The notes: a model not told the origin generated them from the sequence alone. Positions 29,192 through 37,839 are shown, counted from the stretch's first letter. The stretch: DNA of 64,000 bases from Aureibaculum luteum (GCF_003449015.1 NZ_QRGD01000002.1:186001-250000); one strand, 5' to 3'. Program-made: numbers and translations.

Positions 29192-30397
29192 ATGAAGATG
29201 AAACTAAAAAAAATAGAACTTATAATATTTATACAAGTCTTACTATGTATCACTTTATTGTTTTCATCTTGTAAAAATTCTACAAATAAAAACAGCGAAA
29301 TTGGGCCGATTTCTAGAGACTCACTTTTAATAATAAGGTATGAAAAACTATTAAATTATCCAGTTACAAAAGATGGGTTTCCTAGGAGTATGGACGGAAA
29401 ATCTGGAGAAGTGAGAAAAGTTCCTTCAAAAGATTGGTGTAGCGGATTTTTTCCAGGTAGTTTGTGGAACTTGTATAAATTGACCGAAGACAACGCCTAT
29501 AAGGAAAAAGCCACCGTATGGACCGCAAACATGGAAGACCAAAAACTCAATGGCGGTACCCACGATATGGGCTTTAAAATGTACTGCAGTTATGGAGAAG
29601 GATATGAAGTAACAAAGGATAAGACTTATAAAGAAATTATAATAACAAGTGCAAATACATTAATTACCCGTTTCAATAAAAATGTAGGCTCTTTAAGGTC
29701 ATGGGATTTTAATAAAGACATTTGGGAATTCCCAGTAATTATAGACAATATGATGAATCTGGAATTGTTATTTGAAGCCACAAAAATGTCGGGAGATAGT
29801 ATTTATCACAAGATAGCCGTAAAACATGCCAATACAACATTAAAAAATCAATTTAGAGCAGACAATAGTGTTAATCACGTAGTTGTTTATGATACCATTA
29901 ATGGCAAAGTAAAAATGAAAGTTACGCACCAAGGTTTCAATGATGATTCTTCTTGGGCTCGAGGACAAAGTTGGGCAATTTATGGGTTTACGATGGCCTA
30001 CAGATACACTAAAGACCCAGCTTATTTGGCTCAAGCAGAAGCGACAGCCAAATTTTTTATGGAACACCTGAATTTGCCAAATGATGGTATTCCTTATTGG
30101 GATTTTAATCATCCTGATATTCCGAATGTACCAAGAGATGTTTCTGCAGCCACCATTATGGGCTCAGCATTATTTGAATTGTATAGTTTTACAAAAAACA
30201 AAACCTATCTTAATTTTGCCAATAAGGTTTTAGATAACCTGCAGACCGCTAATTATATTTTAGATAAAGATGTTGAAGCTCCATTTATTCTAAAACACAG
30301 CACTGGCAACGGACCAAAAGATGATGAAATGGATGGCCCAATAAATTATGCCGACTACTATTTTTTAGAGGCACTTTTAAGAAAAAAAGAGCTTTAA
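29192..30397 (+). CDS. GH88 unsaturated glucuronyl hydrolase lipoprotein
   Basis: 401 residues with lipobox LLFSSCKN. The (alpha/alpha)6 family is recognised by KDWCSGFFPGSLW, GGTHDMGF with Asp125, IIDNMMNLELLF with Asp185 and HQGFNDDSSWARGQSWAIYGF; the two Asp are about 60 residues apart as in characterised UGL enzymes. It removes the 4,5-unsaturated uronate left at the non-reducing end by a polysaccharide lyase. Its presence implies that a lyase acts upstream; the nearby alginate-lyase-family gene is destroyed, so the beta-helix protein at 18171 may be the surviving candidate. Confidence 0.92.
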   Translation: MKMKLKKIELIIFIQVLLCITLLFSSCKNSTNKNSEIGPISRDSLLIIRYEKLLNYPVTKDGFPRSMDGKSGEVRKVPSKDWCSGFFPGSLWNLYKLTEDNAYKEKATVWTANMEDQKLNGGTHDMGFKMYCSYGEGYEVTKDKTYKEIIITSANTLITRFNKNVGSLRSWDFNKDIWEFPVIIDNMMNLELLFEATKMSGDSIYHKIAVKHANTTLKNQFRADNSVNHVVVYDTINGKVKMKVTHQGFNDDSSWARGQSWAIYGFTMAYRYTKDPAYLAQAEATAKFFMEHLNLPNDGIPYWDFNHPDIPNVPRDVSAATIMGSALFELYSFTKNKTYLNFANKVLDNLQTANYILDKDVEAPFILKHSTGNGPKDDEMDGPINYADYYFLEALLRKKEL

Positions 30398-30452
30398 AAT
30401 TCAACCTGACTAAATTGTAGAAAAAACAGGTCTTAATCCATAAATTTTTGAA

Positions 30453-32885
30453 ATGAAAATTCAGTTTAACAACACCATTAAATCATTTTACATCATATTC
30501 TTTTTTGTATTGTCGCATAATTTAGTTTACACGCAAAATAGTGTAAAAGATAATCAAGTTAGAAGCAAGGTAAATATTAATAAAAATTGGCTTTATGCTG
30601 AGCATAATACGAATAACCTAATCAATATTGAAAATTTTGAGAATTGGGAGAAAGTGAATCTTCCTCATACATGGAATGCAGAAGATGCTACCGATTTAAT
30701 TCCAGGTTACCGTAGAAGTGCAAGTTGGTATAAAAGGACCATGCCAATTGAAACTATTGATGTGAACAGAAACTATACACTTTATTTTGAGGGAGCAAAT
30801 ATTACCACAAGGGTTTTTGTTAATGGAAAAGAAGCAGGTGAACATATTGGTGGATATATAGGTTTTAATATTGATATTACCAATCATATCCAAGAAGGAG
30901 AGAACACAGTATTAGTTCGTGTTGATAATGGATATAATCGAGAGATAATACCATCCCAGAAAAGTGATTTTTTTATTTATGGAGGTATCACGCGAGATGT
31001 TTGGTTAATTACCAAATCGAAAAAGCATATAAGCAATTTGAAAATTAATACCCCAGAAGTTTCAAAGCGAAGTGCCAATTTAATTGTCTCAGCATCAGTT
31101 TCTAACCCTGGTAATGCTAAAGAATTACGGATAAAGGCTGTGCTTTCAGATCCACAAGGTAAGAGGATAGCAACTAAAACCATTTCAGTTCATAAAGGTG
31201 AAGTAGAAATAAACTTTTCAAGATTAAAGAATCCGCAGTTATGGGATACAGAAAGCCCGAATTTATACACGATTAATATAACCTTATTAGAAAACAATAA
31301 GGCCATTGATAGCGTTTCAGAACGGGTTGGATTCCGGTGGTTTGAGTTTAAAGATCATGGTGCGTTTTATTTGAATGGGAAAAGAGTATTATTACGAGGA
31401 ACACATCGTCATGAAGAGCATGCGGGCGTTGGTGCCGCTATGAGCAACCAGCAGCATTATAACGACATGAAATCTATTAAAGAAATGGGTGCAAATTTTG
31501 TGCGACTGGCTCATTATCCTCAAGACCCTGAAGTCTATAAAGCCTGTGATGAACTCGGATTATTGGTTTGGGATGAGATTCCTTGGTGTCGCGGTGGACT
31601 TGGTAATGAAGTCTGGAAAACCAACACTAAAAATCAGCTTAAAGAAATGATTTCGCAAAACTACAACCATCCCAGCATCATCATCTGGTCTTTAGGTAAT
31701 GAAATGTATTGGTTACCAGATTTTGAAGGAGGAGACAATCCCGAAAAAATGAATGTCTTTTTAACCGAATTAAATACGATTGCCCATGAACTAGATCTAT
31801 ATAGAAAAACAGCAATAAGAAAATACTATGAAGGTGCAACTATTGTCGATGTATTCTCGCCTTCTATTTGGTCAGGTTGGTATTCCGGTAGCTATAAAAG
31901 CTATCAAAAAGCTATTGATACCTACAAAAAAGAATATAATCATTTTTTACATGCAGAATATGGTGGTTCGAGTCATTTAGGTCGTCATAGCGAAAACCCG
32001 ATTACAGGAGAAGGTGAAATAAATTCCGATGGATGGGAAGAAGCAATTGTACAAACCAAAGTAGCTAACATTGCCCAAATAGGCGATTGGAGTGAGAACT
32101 ATATTGTTGATCTATTTGATTGGCATTTGCGTATCTCTGAAACCGACCCTGATTTCGTCGGTAATGTTCAATGGGCTTTTAAAGATTTTGGGACGCCTTT
32201 AAGACCTGAAAATGATATACCTTATATGAACCAAAAAGGACTGGTTGATAGAAACGGAAACCCAAAAGATGCCTATTTCGTATTTAAGAGTTATTGGGGT
32301 AAAAATCCCTTTACGTATATAGAATCACATACCTGGACAGAGCGTCAAGGTCCTGAGAACAAAGCCAGAACAATTAGTGTGTATAGTAATTGTAACAAAG
32401 TTGCTTTTTATCATAATGACGAATTTTTAGGTGAAAAGCAAAGAGACATTTCTAAATTTCCGGCAAGTGGATTAACTTGGGATGTAAACTTTAAAGAAGG
32501 TGACAATAAACTGGTTGCCATAGGTCTACCTTTAGATGGAAATAAGGTGACTGATACCTTAATGGTTAGTTATAGGTATACAAAAAATGATGCAGCTAAG
32601 GGCTTAGAATTATCGTACAAAACGCTTGAAAATGGCAATTATTTAGTCACCGCACAGGCTGTTGACAAAAATGGGTTGGTGTGTCTAGATTATGAAGATA
32701 AAGTTTACTTTCAGTGCTTAGAAGGAGGTAAGTTACTTAAAAATCAAGGCACACCCACGGGAAGCGAGGCGGTAGCTATGGCGAATGGAAGGGCAAGTAT
32801 AGAAGTCATTCCATACAATGATGGTAATCTTAAAGTAATGGTTTTAAATCAGAACTTTAAAGGCACCTATCTAACTATAGAATAA
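30453..32885 (+). CDS. GH2-family glycoside hydrolase (beta-galactosidase/glucuronidase type)
   Basis: 810 residues with a signal peptide. GH2 sugar-binding domain (NLPHTWNAEDATD; GANITTRVFVNGKEAGEHIGGY), immunoglobulin-like domain, then the TIM barrel: NGKRVLLRGTHRHEEHAGVG, acid/base Glu417 in WSLGNEMYW and nucleophile Glu502 in HAEYGGSSH. C-terminal beta domains follow. It hydrolyses a beta-linked sugar from the imported oligosaccharide; the sugar cannot be fixed from motifs. 55 bp after GH88, in the same likely transcription unit. A partial second copy of its codons about 385-408 lies at 34225-34298. Confidence 0.92.
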   Translation: MKIQFNNTIKSFYIIFFFVLSHNLVYTQNSVKDNQVRSKVNINKNWLYAEHNTNNLINIENFENWEKVNLPHTWNAEDATDLIPGYRRSASWYKRTMPIETIDVNRNYTLYFEGANITTRVFVNGKEAGEHIGGYIGFNIDITNHIQEGENTVLVRVDNGYNREIIPSQKSDFFIYGGITRDVWLITKSKKHISNLKINTPEVSKRSANLIVSASVSNPGNAKELRIKAVLSDPQGKRIATKTISVHKGEVEINFSRLKNPQLWDTESPNLYTINITLLENNKAIDSVSERVGFRWFEFKDHGAFYLNGKRVLLRGTHRHEEHAGVGAAMSNQQHYNDMKSIKEMGANFVRLAHYPQDPEVYKACDELGLLVWDEIPWCRGGLGNEVWKTNTKNQLKEMISQNYNHPSIIIWSLGNEMYWLPDFEGGDNPEKMNVFLTELNTIAHELDLYRKTAIRKYYEGATIVDVFSPSIWSGWYSGSYKSYQKAIDTYKKEYNHFLHAEYGGSSHLGRHSENPITGEGEINSDGWEEAIVQTKVANIAQIGDWSENYIVDLFDWHLRISETDPDFVGNVQWAFKDFGTPLRPENDIPYMNQKGLVDRNGNPKDAYFVFKSYWGKNPFTYIESHTWTERQGPENKARTISVYSNCNKVAFYHNDEFLGEKQRDISKFPASGLTWDVNFKEGDNKLVAIGLPLDGNKVTDTLMVSYRYTKNDAAKGLELSYKTLENGNYLVTAQAVDKNGLVCLDYEDKVYFQCLEGGKLLKNQGTPTGSEAVAMANGRASIEVIPYNDGNLKVMVLNQNFKGTYLTIE

Positions 32886-32931
32886 TAGTGAATTAAGTAA
32901 TGTACTTATAATCTAAGCGTACTTTAATAAA

Positions 32932-33294
32932 ATGAAAATCGTTTTTACAATAGTCTTTAGCTTTCTATTTATTAACAATTATGGCCATGGTGATCAAGGT
33001 TTAGACCCCGTTGCTATTGAGAAAGAACGGGTATTAAAATTGGTTGATGCTTATTTTGATGCGAAACAAATACCACTTACTGATTTTAGCAGTAAAAGAA
33101 GTACTGGAGGTATGCACAATTTTTATTCAGAAGGAGAGTGTTGGTTGCCAGACCCTTAAAATACAGAGGGTCTATATATTCGTAAAGACAAAGTTAGTGG
33201 AAGAGTCAGTGGTATTATTGATACTATTCATTTAATTGAAGTAACCTTAGCCATAAAGACCGTTGAAAATTCAACTTGTTATCCAGTTTCTTAA
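32932..33294 (+). pseudogene. 5' remnant of an alginate-lyase-family (PL) gene
   Basis: The frame begins with a signal peptide and gives GGMHNFYSEGECWLPDP, then TAA at 33157-33159, then NTEGLYIRKD in the same frame. Intact family members read close to GGxHDFYSEGDYWWPDPxNPxGPYIRRDG, so the stop falls on a residue inside a conserved motif. After RKD the similarity is lost and the frame ends at 33292-33294. The expected middle of the enzyme is absent, and its C-terminal end is recognisable at 34103-34228, beyond the FadR gene. Family assignment rests on recalled motifs. Confidence 0.7.
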
Positions 33295-33313
33295 TAATTT
33301 AAAGTTAGTACAC

Positions 33314-34024
33314 ATGAAGTTAAAAGTAATCGCAAAAAAAGATAATCAAGAAGTGTTAAATGATGTTATTGTAAAAATAAGAGATTTAATTAATTATAAA
33401 AATTTAGAACCGGGAGAAAAATTACCCTCTGAACGAATGTTATCCGAAAAGTTTGGCGTAAGCAGAAGAAATGTGAGGGAAGCTATTCAAAAATTAGAAT
33501 TTTATGGCTTGTTAAAATCTATTCCACAAAGTGGAACATTTGTTGCTCAAATTGGGTCCGTTGGTATGAACGGAATGATTGATGGTATTTTAAGTTTGAA
33601 AGACCCCGATTTTAAATCATTGGTTCAAACTAGGATTTTGCTGGAATTAAAAGCAGCTAGATTAGCTGCGACGGTAAGAAACACGAAAGATTTACAACAA
33701 ATTAAGAAAGCTCTTGATGCATATAGTGAAAAAATTTTAAAAGGTGAAGACGGCGTTCAAGAGGATTTATTATTTCATTTAGCAATAGCTCAGGCAAGTG
33801 GTAATAACACATTAAATAGCTTTATGTTAATGATCAGTCCTGAAATCATTACTAATTTCGAAAAATATCACGTTTGTGATGAAAATTATTCATTTTTAGC
33901 TATACAAGAGCATATAAATATTTACGAGGCTATAAAAAACAAAAAGCCTCAAGAAGCAAAACAAAAAATGAAAGATCATTTTAAAATGCTATATCAATAT
34001 TGTTATAGTGATAAAGACAAATAA
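33314..34024 (+). CDS. FadR-subfamily GntR transcriptional regulator
   Basis: I start at ATG 33314 (MKLKVIAKKDNQEV); a TTG 51 bp upstream lies inside the broken lyase frame. The 236-residue protein has a winged helix (LEPGEKLPSERMLSEKFGVSRRNVREAIQKLEFYGLL; QSGTFVAQ) and an all-helical FCD ligand domain (QTRILLELKAARLAA, DLLFHLAIAQASGNNTL, EHINIYEAI). FCD regulators often respond to uronates or their breakdown products, which fits the GH88/lyase context. The gene sits exactly between the two remnants of the alginate-lyase-family gene. Confidence 0.9.
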   Translation: MKLKVIAKKDNQEVLNDVIVKIRDLINYKNLEPGEKLPSERMLSEKFGVSRRNVREAIQKLEFYGLLKSIPQSGTFVAQIGSVGMNGMIDGILSLKDPDFKSLVQTRILLELKAARLAATVRNTKDLQQIKKALDAYSEKILKGEDGVQEDLLFHLAIAQASGNNTLNSFMLMISPEIITNFEKYHVCDENYSFLAIQEHINIYEAIKNKKPQEAKQKMKDHFKMLYQYCYSDKDK

Positions 34025-34102
34025 AAAATAAAATTTATATGTTCCATCGTTTTGTTACATTACAATGAAAAAACTTGTATCAAATTGAAATAAGAGCTAT
34101 AA

Positions 34103-34228
34103 ATTGGAGGATTAGAACTTCAAAATGAAGCCTATTTGAAAACTTGGCAATCATTAGATGCCAATTTTACCAAAAAAGAAATTATACGAAATATGCCTGT
34201 GAGATATCCGTTGCTCTGGATGAAGTAA
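34103..34228 (+). pseudogene. 3' remnant of the alginate-lyase-family gene
   Basis: A stop-bounded frame giving GGLELQNEAYLKTWQSL and IIRNMPVRYPLLWMK before TAA. The ending with an RNxPxRxPLLW motif is what alginate-lyase-family proteins carry at their C-terminus, as far as I recall. No start codon or N-terminal part is attached. Together with 32932-33294 it frames the FadR gene, so it is best read as the other end of the same destroyed gene. Confidence 0.55.
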
Positions 34229-34298
34229 TGAAATTTGGAAAACCAACACTAAAATAAGCTAAGAGAAATAATTTCACAAAACTACAACGATCTCAATA
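34225..34298 (+). pseudogene. Fragment of a second GH2 gene
   Basis: About 74 bp closely match GH2 codons at 31610-31686: both read TGGAAAACCAACACTAAAA, then (differing at a few bases) AGCT-AAAGAAAT-ATTTC-CAAAACTACAAC. The fragment has lost its frame (internal TAA). No further GH2 sequence is seen to the right. Confidence 0.7.
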
Positions 34299-34482
34299 TA
34301 TATACTGTTACACATATAACTATTTCATAGTTTTTTCAACTTTATTCAGCTAGGTGAAGATAAACATATGGAACACTTAGGTAATTTTACTAAATTACTT
34401 TTTAATGGAATAAAAAAATGTTCATTTGTGTATATTTTTTTAATATTTGTGAAACATTTTAAATAAATACTTGTAGTTTTTC
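34299..34482. other. AT-rich non-coding stretch
   Basis: With the fragments to its left this makes a 458-bp gene-free region after FadR. Nothing recognisable is seen here apart from poly-A/T runs. Confidence 0.4.
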
Positions 34483-34896
34483 TTAAATAGAAAAAACTTC
34501 ATTATTATTAGAAAATGCCTTAAATTCTAAAGGGTTACCACTGAAATCAAAGACAAACATTGTTAATTGCTCTCCAGTTTTTCCTTCATATCTTTTCTGT
34601 GGCTTAACCACAAATTCAAGTTTTTCCTTCTCAAGTTTTTTCTGAATTCTTTTAAAATCATCAATTTCTAATAAACAACCAAAATGAGGTATTGGAACGT
34701 TTATTCCGTCTACTTTTCCACAATAGTCCAATTTTGGGAAATTATCACTTATATGAGCGGATAATTGATTTTCAAAAAAATTGAAATCAATCCAATTTTC
34801 AGTTGATCTACCTTCTTTACACCCCAAAATTTCAATATAGAATTTACGTGTTGATTTTATATCTTTTACTTTAAAAGCGTAGTGAAATTTACTCAT
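34483..34896 (-). CDS. VOC-superfamily (glyoxalase-like) protein
   Basis: 137 residues with paired beta-alpha-beta-beta-beta units of the vicinal-oxygen-chelate fold: FHYAFKVKDIKSTRKFYIEILGC at the start, WIDFNFFENQLSAH, PHFGCLLEIDDF and FVFDFSGNPLEFKAF at the end. The metal ligand pattern (His5, Glu near LEFK) resembles a dioxygenase/glyoxalase subgroup. Substrate unknown. Monocistronic with a recurrent leader element upstream. Confidence 0.85.
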   Translation of the reverse strand: MSKFHYAFKVKDIKSTRKFYIEILGCKEGRSTENWIDFNFFENQLSAHISDNFPKLDYCGKVDGINVPIPHFGCLLEIDDFKRIQKKLEKEKLEFVVKPQKRYEGKTGEQLTMFVFDFSGNPLEFKAFSNNNEVFSI

Positions 34897-34954
34897 CTCT
34901 TTTATTAATTTTATATTTTTAATATATGTTTTTTACTTTCTAAAAAAATAGAAT

Positions 34955-35031
34955 TATATGCACCATAGCACCTTTATTTATTCTATCCATTACCAAATAT
35001 AAGAAATATAATGACTTGTGGTTGATGGTAT
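34955..35031 (-). promoter_or_regulatory. Recurrent promoter/leader element, copy D
   Basis: Minus-strand -7 box TATATTTG (plus CAAATATA, 34994-35001), ATTCTATCCATTACC before it and AGAAATATAATGACTTGTGG after it on the plus strand. Lies about 60 bp before the VOC gene. Confidence 0.5.
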
Positions 35032-35163
35032 ATTTAGAATTTTAATGTGTTTCTTTTGTTTGTATTAAATATCTTTAGAAAGAAAATCTATGAGCCCAGA
35101 TACTTCCGGGTTCATAACTAGGCTTGAATAAGCAATTAATTTTATATAACGTTGGGTACAGTT

Positions 35164-35601
35164 TTATTGATTTTTAATTTCAAATCTACCAATTTGAGTT
35201 GCACTTGCTTCATTATCAATTCCCTTTAATAATATCAAAGTCCTTTTTCTTCTGTCTTTGAAGTGTAGTTCGGTCATTAATTGGCTGGGATTCATTTTCA
35301 ATTCTTGTATTCTTTGGTTGTAATGTGCATATACAATGTTATCTCTTTGATAGACATAGTCATACTCTAAAATTGCCTTTTCTTTTTCACCTTTAATTTC
35401 GTAGAGATTTCCTATATACCATTTATAGTCCTTGTTAAGAGCTGATGCTTGTACTAATAGTTTCATAGCTTTATCAAAATCACCTTGCTTAACAAGGCAA
35501 CCAGCTCTGTTGGCCAGATTTCTTGGTGAGTCAAGAGATGATGTTTCGATTTGATGGAATCTTTCAAGGGCACGAGTAATACTATCATTATCATAATACA
35601 A
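35164..35601 (-). pseudogene. TPR-like protein, 5'-truncated by repeat array
   Basis: About 145 codons of helical repeat protein: ALERFHQIETSSLDSPRNLANRAG, CLVKQGDFDKAMKLLVQASA, WYIGNLYEIKGEKEKAILEY. No ATG is available; the frame runs back through a TTG (35599-35601) directly into the conserved core of the first hairpin module (35606 onward), where the coding-like sequence ends. The natural reading is that the array boundary removed the N-terminus and promoter. A short protein from the TTG remains possible. Confidence 0.55.
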
Positions 35602-35605
35602 TTCA

Positions 35606-36302
35606 CCTCTGGTCGTGATCCCTAACGGATATCCTGAACAAGCATAAAAACCATCACATGCTTCGCATGTTTATTTTTTGTTTTCAAACATTTATGAAGT
35701 AATGTTCAAAGGATTACTCCCTCTGGTCGTGGTCCCTAACTACGTAATCCAATACAAACATAGCAACCCAAAAACACGCTGTTTTTGTTTTTCTTTTTAC
35801 TTAATATGATAATCTAAAAGGATTACTCCCTCTGGTCGTGATCCCTGATTGGTAATCCAATACAAACAAAGCAACCCAAAAACACGTTGTGTTTTTATAG
35901 GTTTTTTGTTTTCCATGCACTTACGAAAATCTGTGTAAAGGATTACTCCCTCTGGTCGTGATCCCTAACGGATATCCTGAACAAGCATAAAAACCATCAC
36001 ATGCTTAGCATGTTTGTTTTTGTTTTCAAACATTTATGAAGTAATGTTCAAAGGATTACTCCCTCTGGTCGTGATCCCTGATTGGGAATCCAATACAAAC
36101 ATAGCAACGCAAAAACACGAGGTGTTTTTTAGGTTTTTTGTTTTCCCTTCTCATATGAAAATCTGTGTAAAGGATTACTCCCTCTGGTCGTGATCCCTGA
36201 TTGGGAATCCAATACAAACATAGCAACCCAAAAACACGTTGTGTTTTTATAGGTTTTTTGTTTTCCATGCACTTACGAAAATAAATTTTCGACGTTTTGG
36301 AA
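35606..36302 (-). repeat. Tandem hairpin-module array 1, downstream of tRNA-Ser(UGA)
   Basis: Six copies of a conserved core (minus strand: GGGATCACGACC then AGAGGGAGTAATCC) begin near 35606 (truncated), 35710, 35819, 35939, 36052 and 36171, spaced 104-120 bp. Between cores lie two hairpin types. Type A is AAAACAC-n-GTGTTTT followed by GGGTTGCTATGTTTGTATTGGATT. Type B is ACATGC..GCATGT with a different spacer and appears twice almost identically (modules at 35606 and 35939). The tRNA-proximal end has the palindrome CGAAAATTTATTTTCG. Short frames inside it are products of the repeat, not genes. No cas genes or integrase nearby. Confidence 0.9.
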
Positions 36303-36333
36303 AACAAAAAACCCACAACTTTCGTTGTGGGTT
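36303..36333 (-). terminator. tRNA-Ser(UGA) terminator
   Basis: On the minus strand, AACCCACAAC-GAAA-GTTGTGGGTT followed by a T tract, starting 8 bp after the tRNA 3' end. The same hairpin follows the tRNA-Ser-like gene at 60875. Confidence 0.9.
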
Positions 36334-36341
36334 TCCTTTTG

Positions 36342-36426
36342 CGGAGAAAGAGGGATTCGAACCCCCGGAGGTGTGACCCTCAACAGTTTTCAAGACTGCC
36401 GCATTCGACCACTCTGCCATTTCTCC
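36342..36426 (-). tRNA. tRNA-Ser(UGA)
   Basis: 85 nt with acceptor GGAGAAA/TTTCTCC, long variable arm GAGG-GTCACA-CCTC, T loop TTCGAAT and discriminator G. Anticodon arm GCAGT-CTTGAAA-ACTGT gives a normal 7-nt loop with anticodon UGA. CCA is not encoded. A TATATTTG -7 box lies 12 bp upstream (plus CAAATATA, 36438-36445). Confidence 0.97.
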
Positions 36427-36437
36427 TTTAGCGGTTG

Positions 36438-36445
36438 CAAATATA
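36438..36445 (-). promoter_or_regulatory. -7 box of tRNA-Ser(UGA)
   Basis: Minus-strand TATATTTG matches the Bacteroidota TAnnTTTG -7 consensus at the right distance from the tRNA 5' end. Confidence 0.6.
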
Positions 36446-36631
36446 AAAAGGTTTTTGAAATTGAGAAACATTTTCGTGACTTTTTAATTTTTAATTTTAC
36501 TTATAAATTTTCAAAGCAAAAAAAATGAATAACAAACCTCTTTTTTTAAGGTAGTATTTTTGTTAATTTAAATTGTATGGTATTGGTTTTCAGTAACTTT
36601 AATTTTATGTTTAACTTAAAAAGTTAACTAC

Positions 36632-37663
36632 CTATACTATAAAGGACGAATCTCTAACGATGAGACTTGATTTTATTTCAACAGTTTTACTGCTTTGGAA
36701 ATCATTATTGTTATCAGTTTCAATTTCTTCAATTAAATACTTTAAAGCAGTCTTTCCTATGAGATGACCAGGTTGATTAATGGTGCTTAAATTTGGTTCT
36801 ATAATAGTTGAGTGTGCTGAATTACTAAATCCCACAACAGCAATTTCTTCAGGTATTTTTATATTGTTTTTATTTAAAATTTTAATGGCACCAATGGCAC
36901 AGCTATCCGTAATTGCAAAAATGGCATCGGGTCTTTCTTTTAAGGTAATTGCAATTTGTGCCAATTGTTCTCCTTTTTCCAATGAGATATCTTCGGTACT
37001 AAAAATCAATTTTTCATCTATGGGTATGTTGTAATCTTTCAAGGCTTTTAAATAACCTTCAAACCGCTGCTCTGAATTGAATGAATTTTCTGTCTCTTTA
37101 AAAATAGCAATCCTACGTTTTCCTATATTTATTAAATGTTCTATAGCGTTATAAGCAGCTTGTTTACCGTCAATAATAATCTGAGTACATGGAATTTTAC
37201 TCATTACTTTATCAAATAAAACCAATGGTTTTCTATCTAAAATATTTAAAATGTCTTGAACATTCGCTGTTTTACGGGTCATTGAAAGTAAAATGCCATC
37301 AACATTAAATTGTAGCATTGTATTTAGCATTTGGTTTTGTTTTTCAACGCTATTTTTCGATTCTGATACTATTACACGATATCCTTTGGTTTCTGCATAG
37401 TCAAGAATACCTTCAATCATTGTAGAAGTAAAATAATGAGAAAGCTTAGGAACAACAACACCAATAATATGCATTCTACTACTTCTAAAACCTTGAGCAA
37501 ACATATTGGGCATATAATTTAACTCTTTTGCCTTTTGCTCTACAATTGCTTTTGTTTCTGCACTAATATCAACATGATCTCGTAACGCTCTTGAAACTGT
37601 AGAGATAGAATATCCTAAAATTTTAGCGATTTCTTTCAGCGTAACATTGCTTTTTTTCTTCAT
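36632..37663 (-). CDS. LacI-family transcriptional regulator
   Basis: 343 residues: N-terminal HTH (VTLKEIAKILGYSISTVSRALRDH), hinge (NYMPNMFAQGFRSS), then a periplasmic-binding-protein-like effector domain (IGVVVPKLSHYFTSTMIEGIL; PDAIFAITDSCAIGAIKIL; TINQPGHLIGKTALKYL). It is divergent from the TonB receptor/GH63/symporter/glycerate kinase operon. Tandem operator palindromes lie over its own promoter at 37682-37720, so it probably represses both directions and is relieved by the imported sugar or glycoside (inference). Confidence 0.95.
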   Translation of the reverse strand: MKKKSNVTLKEIAKILGYSISTVSRALRDHVDISAETKAIVEQKAKELNYMPNMFAQGFRSSRMHIIGVVVPKLSHYFTSTMIEGILDYAETKGYRVIVSESKNSVEKQNQMLNTMLQFNVDGILLSMTRKTANVQDILNILDRKPLVLFDKVMSKIPCTQIIIDGKQAAYNAIEHLINIGKRRIAIFKETENSFNSEQRFEGYLKALKDYNIPIDEKLIFSTEDISLEKGEQLAQIAITLKERPDAIFAITDSCAIGAIKILNKNNIKIPEEIAVVGFSNSAHSTIIEPNLSTINQPGHLIGKTALKYLIEEIETDNNNDFQSSKTVEIKSSLIVRDSSFIV

Positions 37664-37681
37664 AATTGTTTATTAGCTAAA

Positions 37682-37720
37682 CAAATATATAAATTGCAAA
37701 CGTTGCCGCAAACGTTTGCG
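37682..37720 (-). promoter_or_regulatory. LacI promoter with tandem LacI-type operators
   Basis: Minus-strand -7 box TATATTTG (37682-37689) and -33 TTTG (37709-37712) with a 19-bp spacer. Overlapping them are the perfect palindrome CGCAAACGTTTGCG (37707-37720) and a near copy GCAAACGTTGCC (37696-37707), 12 bp apart. Central CG and flanking half-sites are typical of LacI-family operators. Confidence 0.8.
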
Positions 37721-37839
37721 GGCTTTTTTTTATTGTTTTCTTAATTATCGCTTGTTTAAAATGATAGGTTTACAAAATATTAATCGATATTTTTTATATA
37801 TCGTAATTAAATACTAACTTAATTTAAATATCACAGTTT

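Noticed and set aside
30696-31183. Minus-strand frames inside GH2, HTCS, SusC and other long genes
   Set aside because: They are antisense shadows of strongly supported genes.
35606-36302. Array 1 as a CRISPR locus
   Set aside because: Units of 104-120 bp have conserved cores with only two recurring hairpin cassettes, not unique spacers, and no cas gene is in the window.
36056-36471. Short proteins encoded in the arrays and across the tRNA (also 60798-61408 and 62323-62604)
   Set aside because: They are translations of the repeat modules and tRNA sequence, with no start signals or independent coding character.
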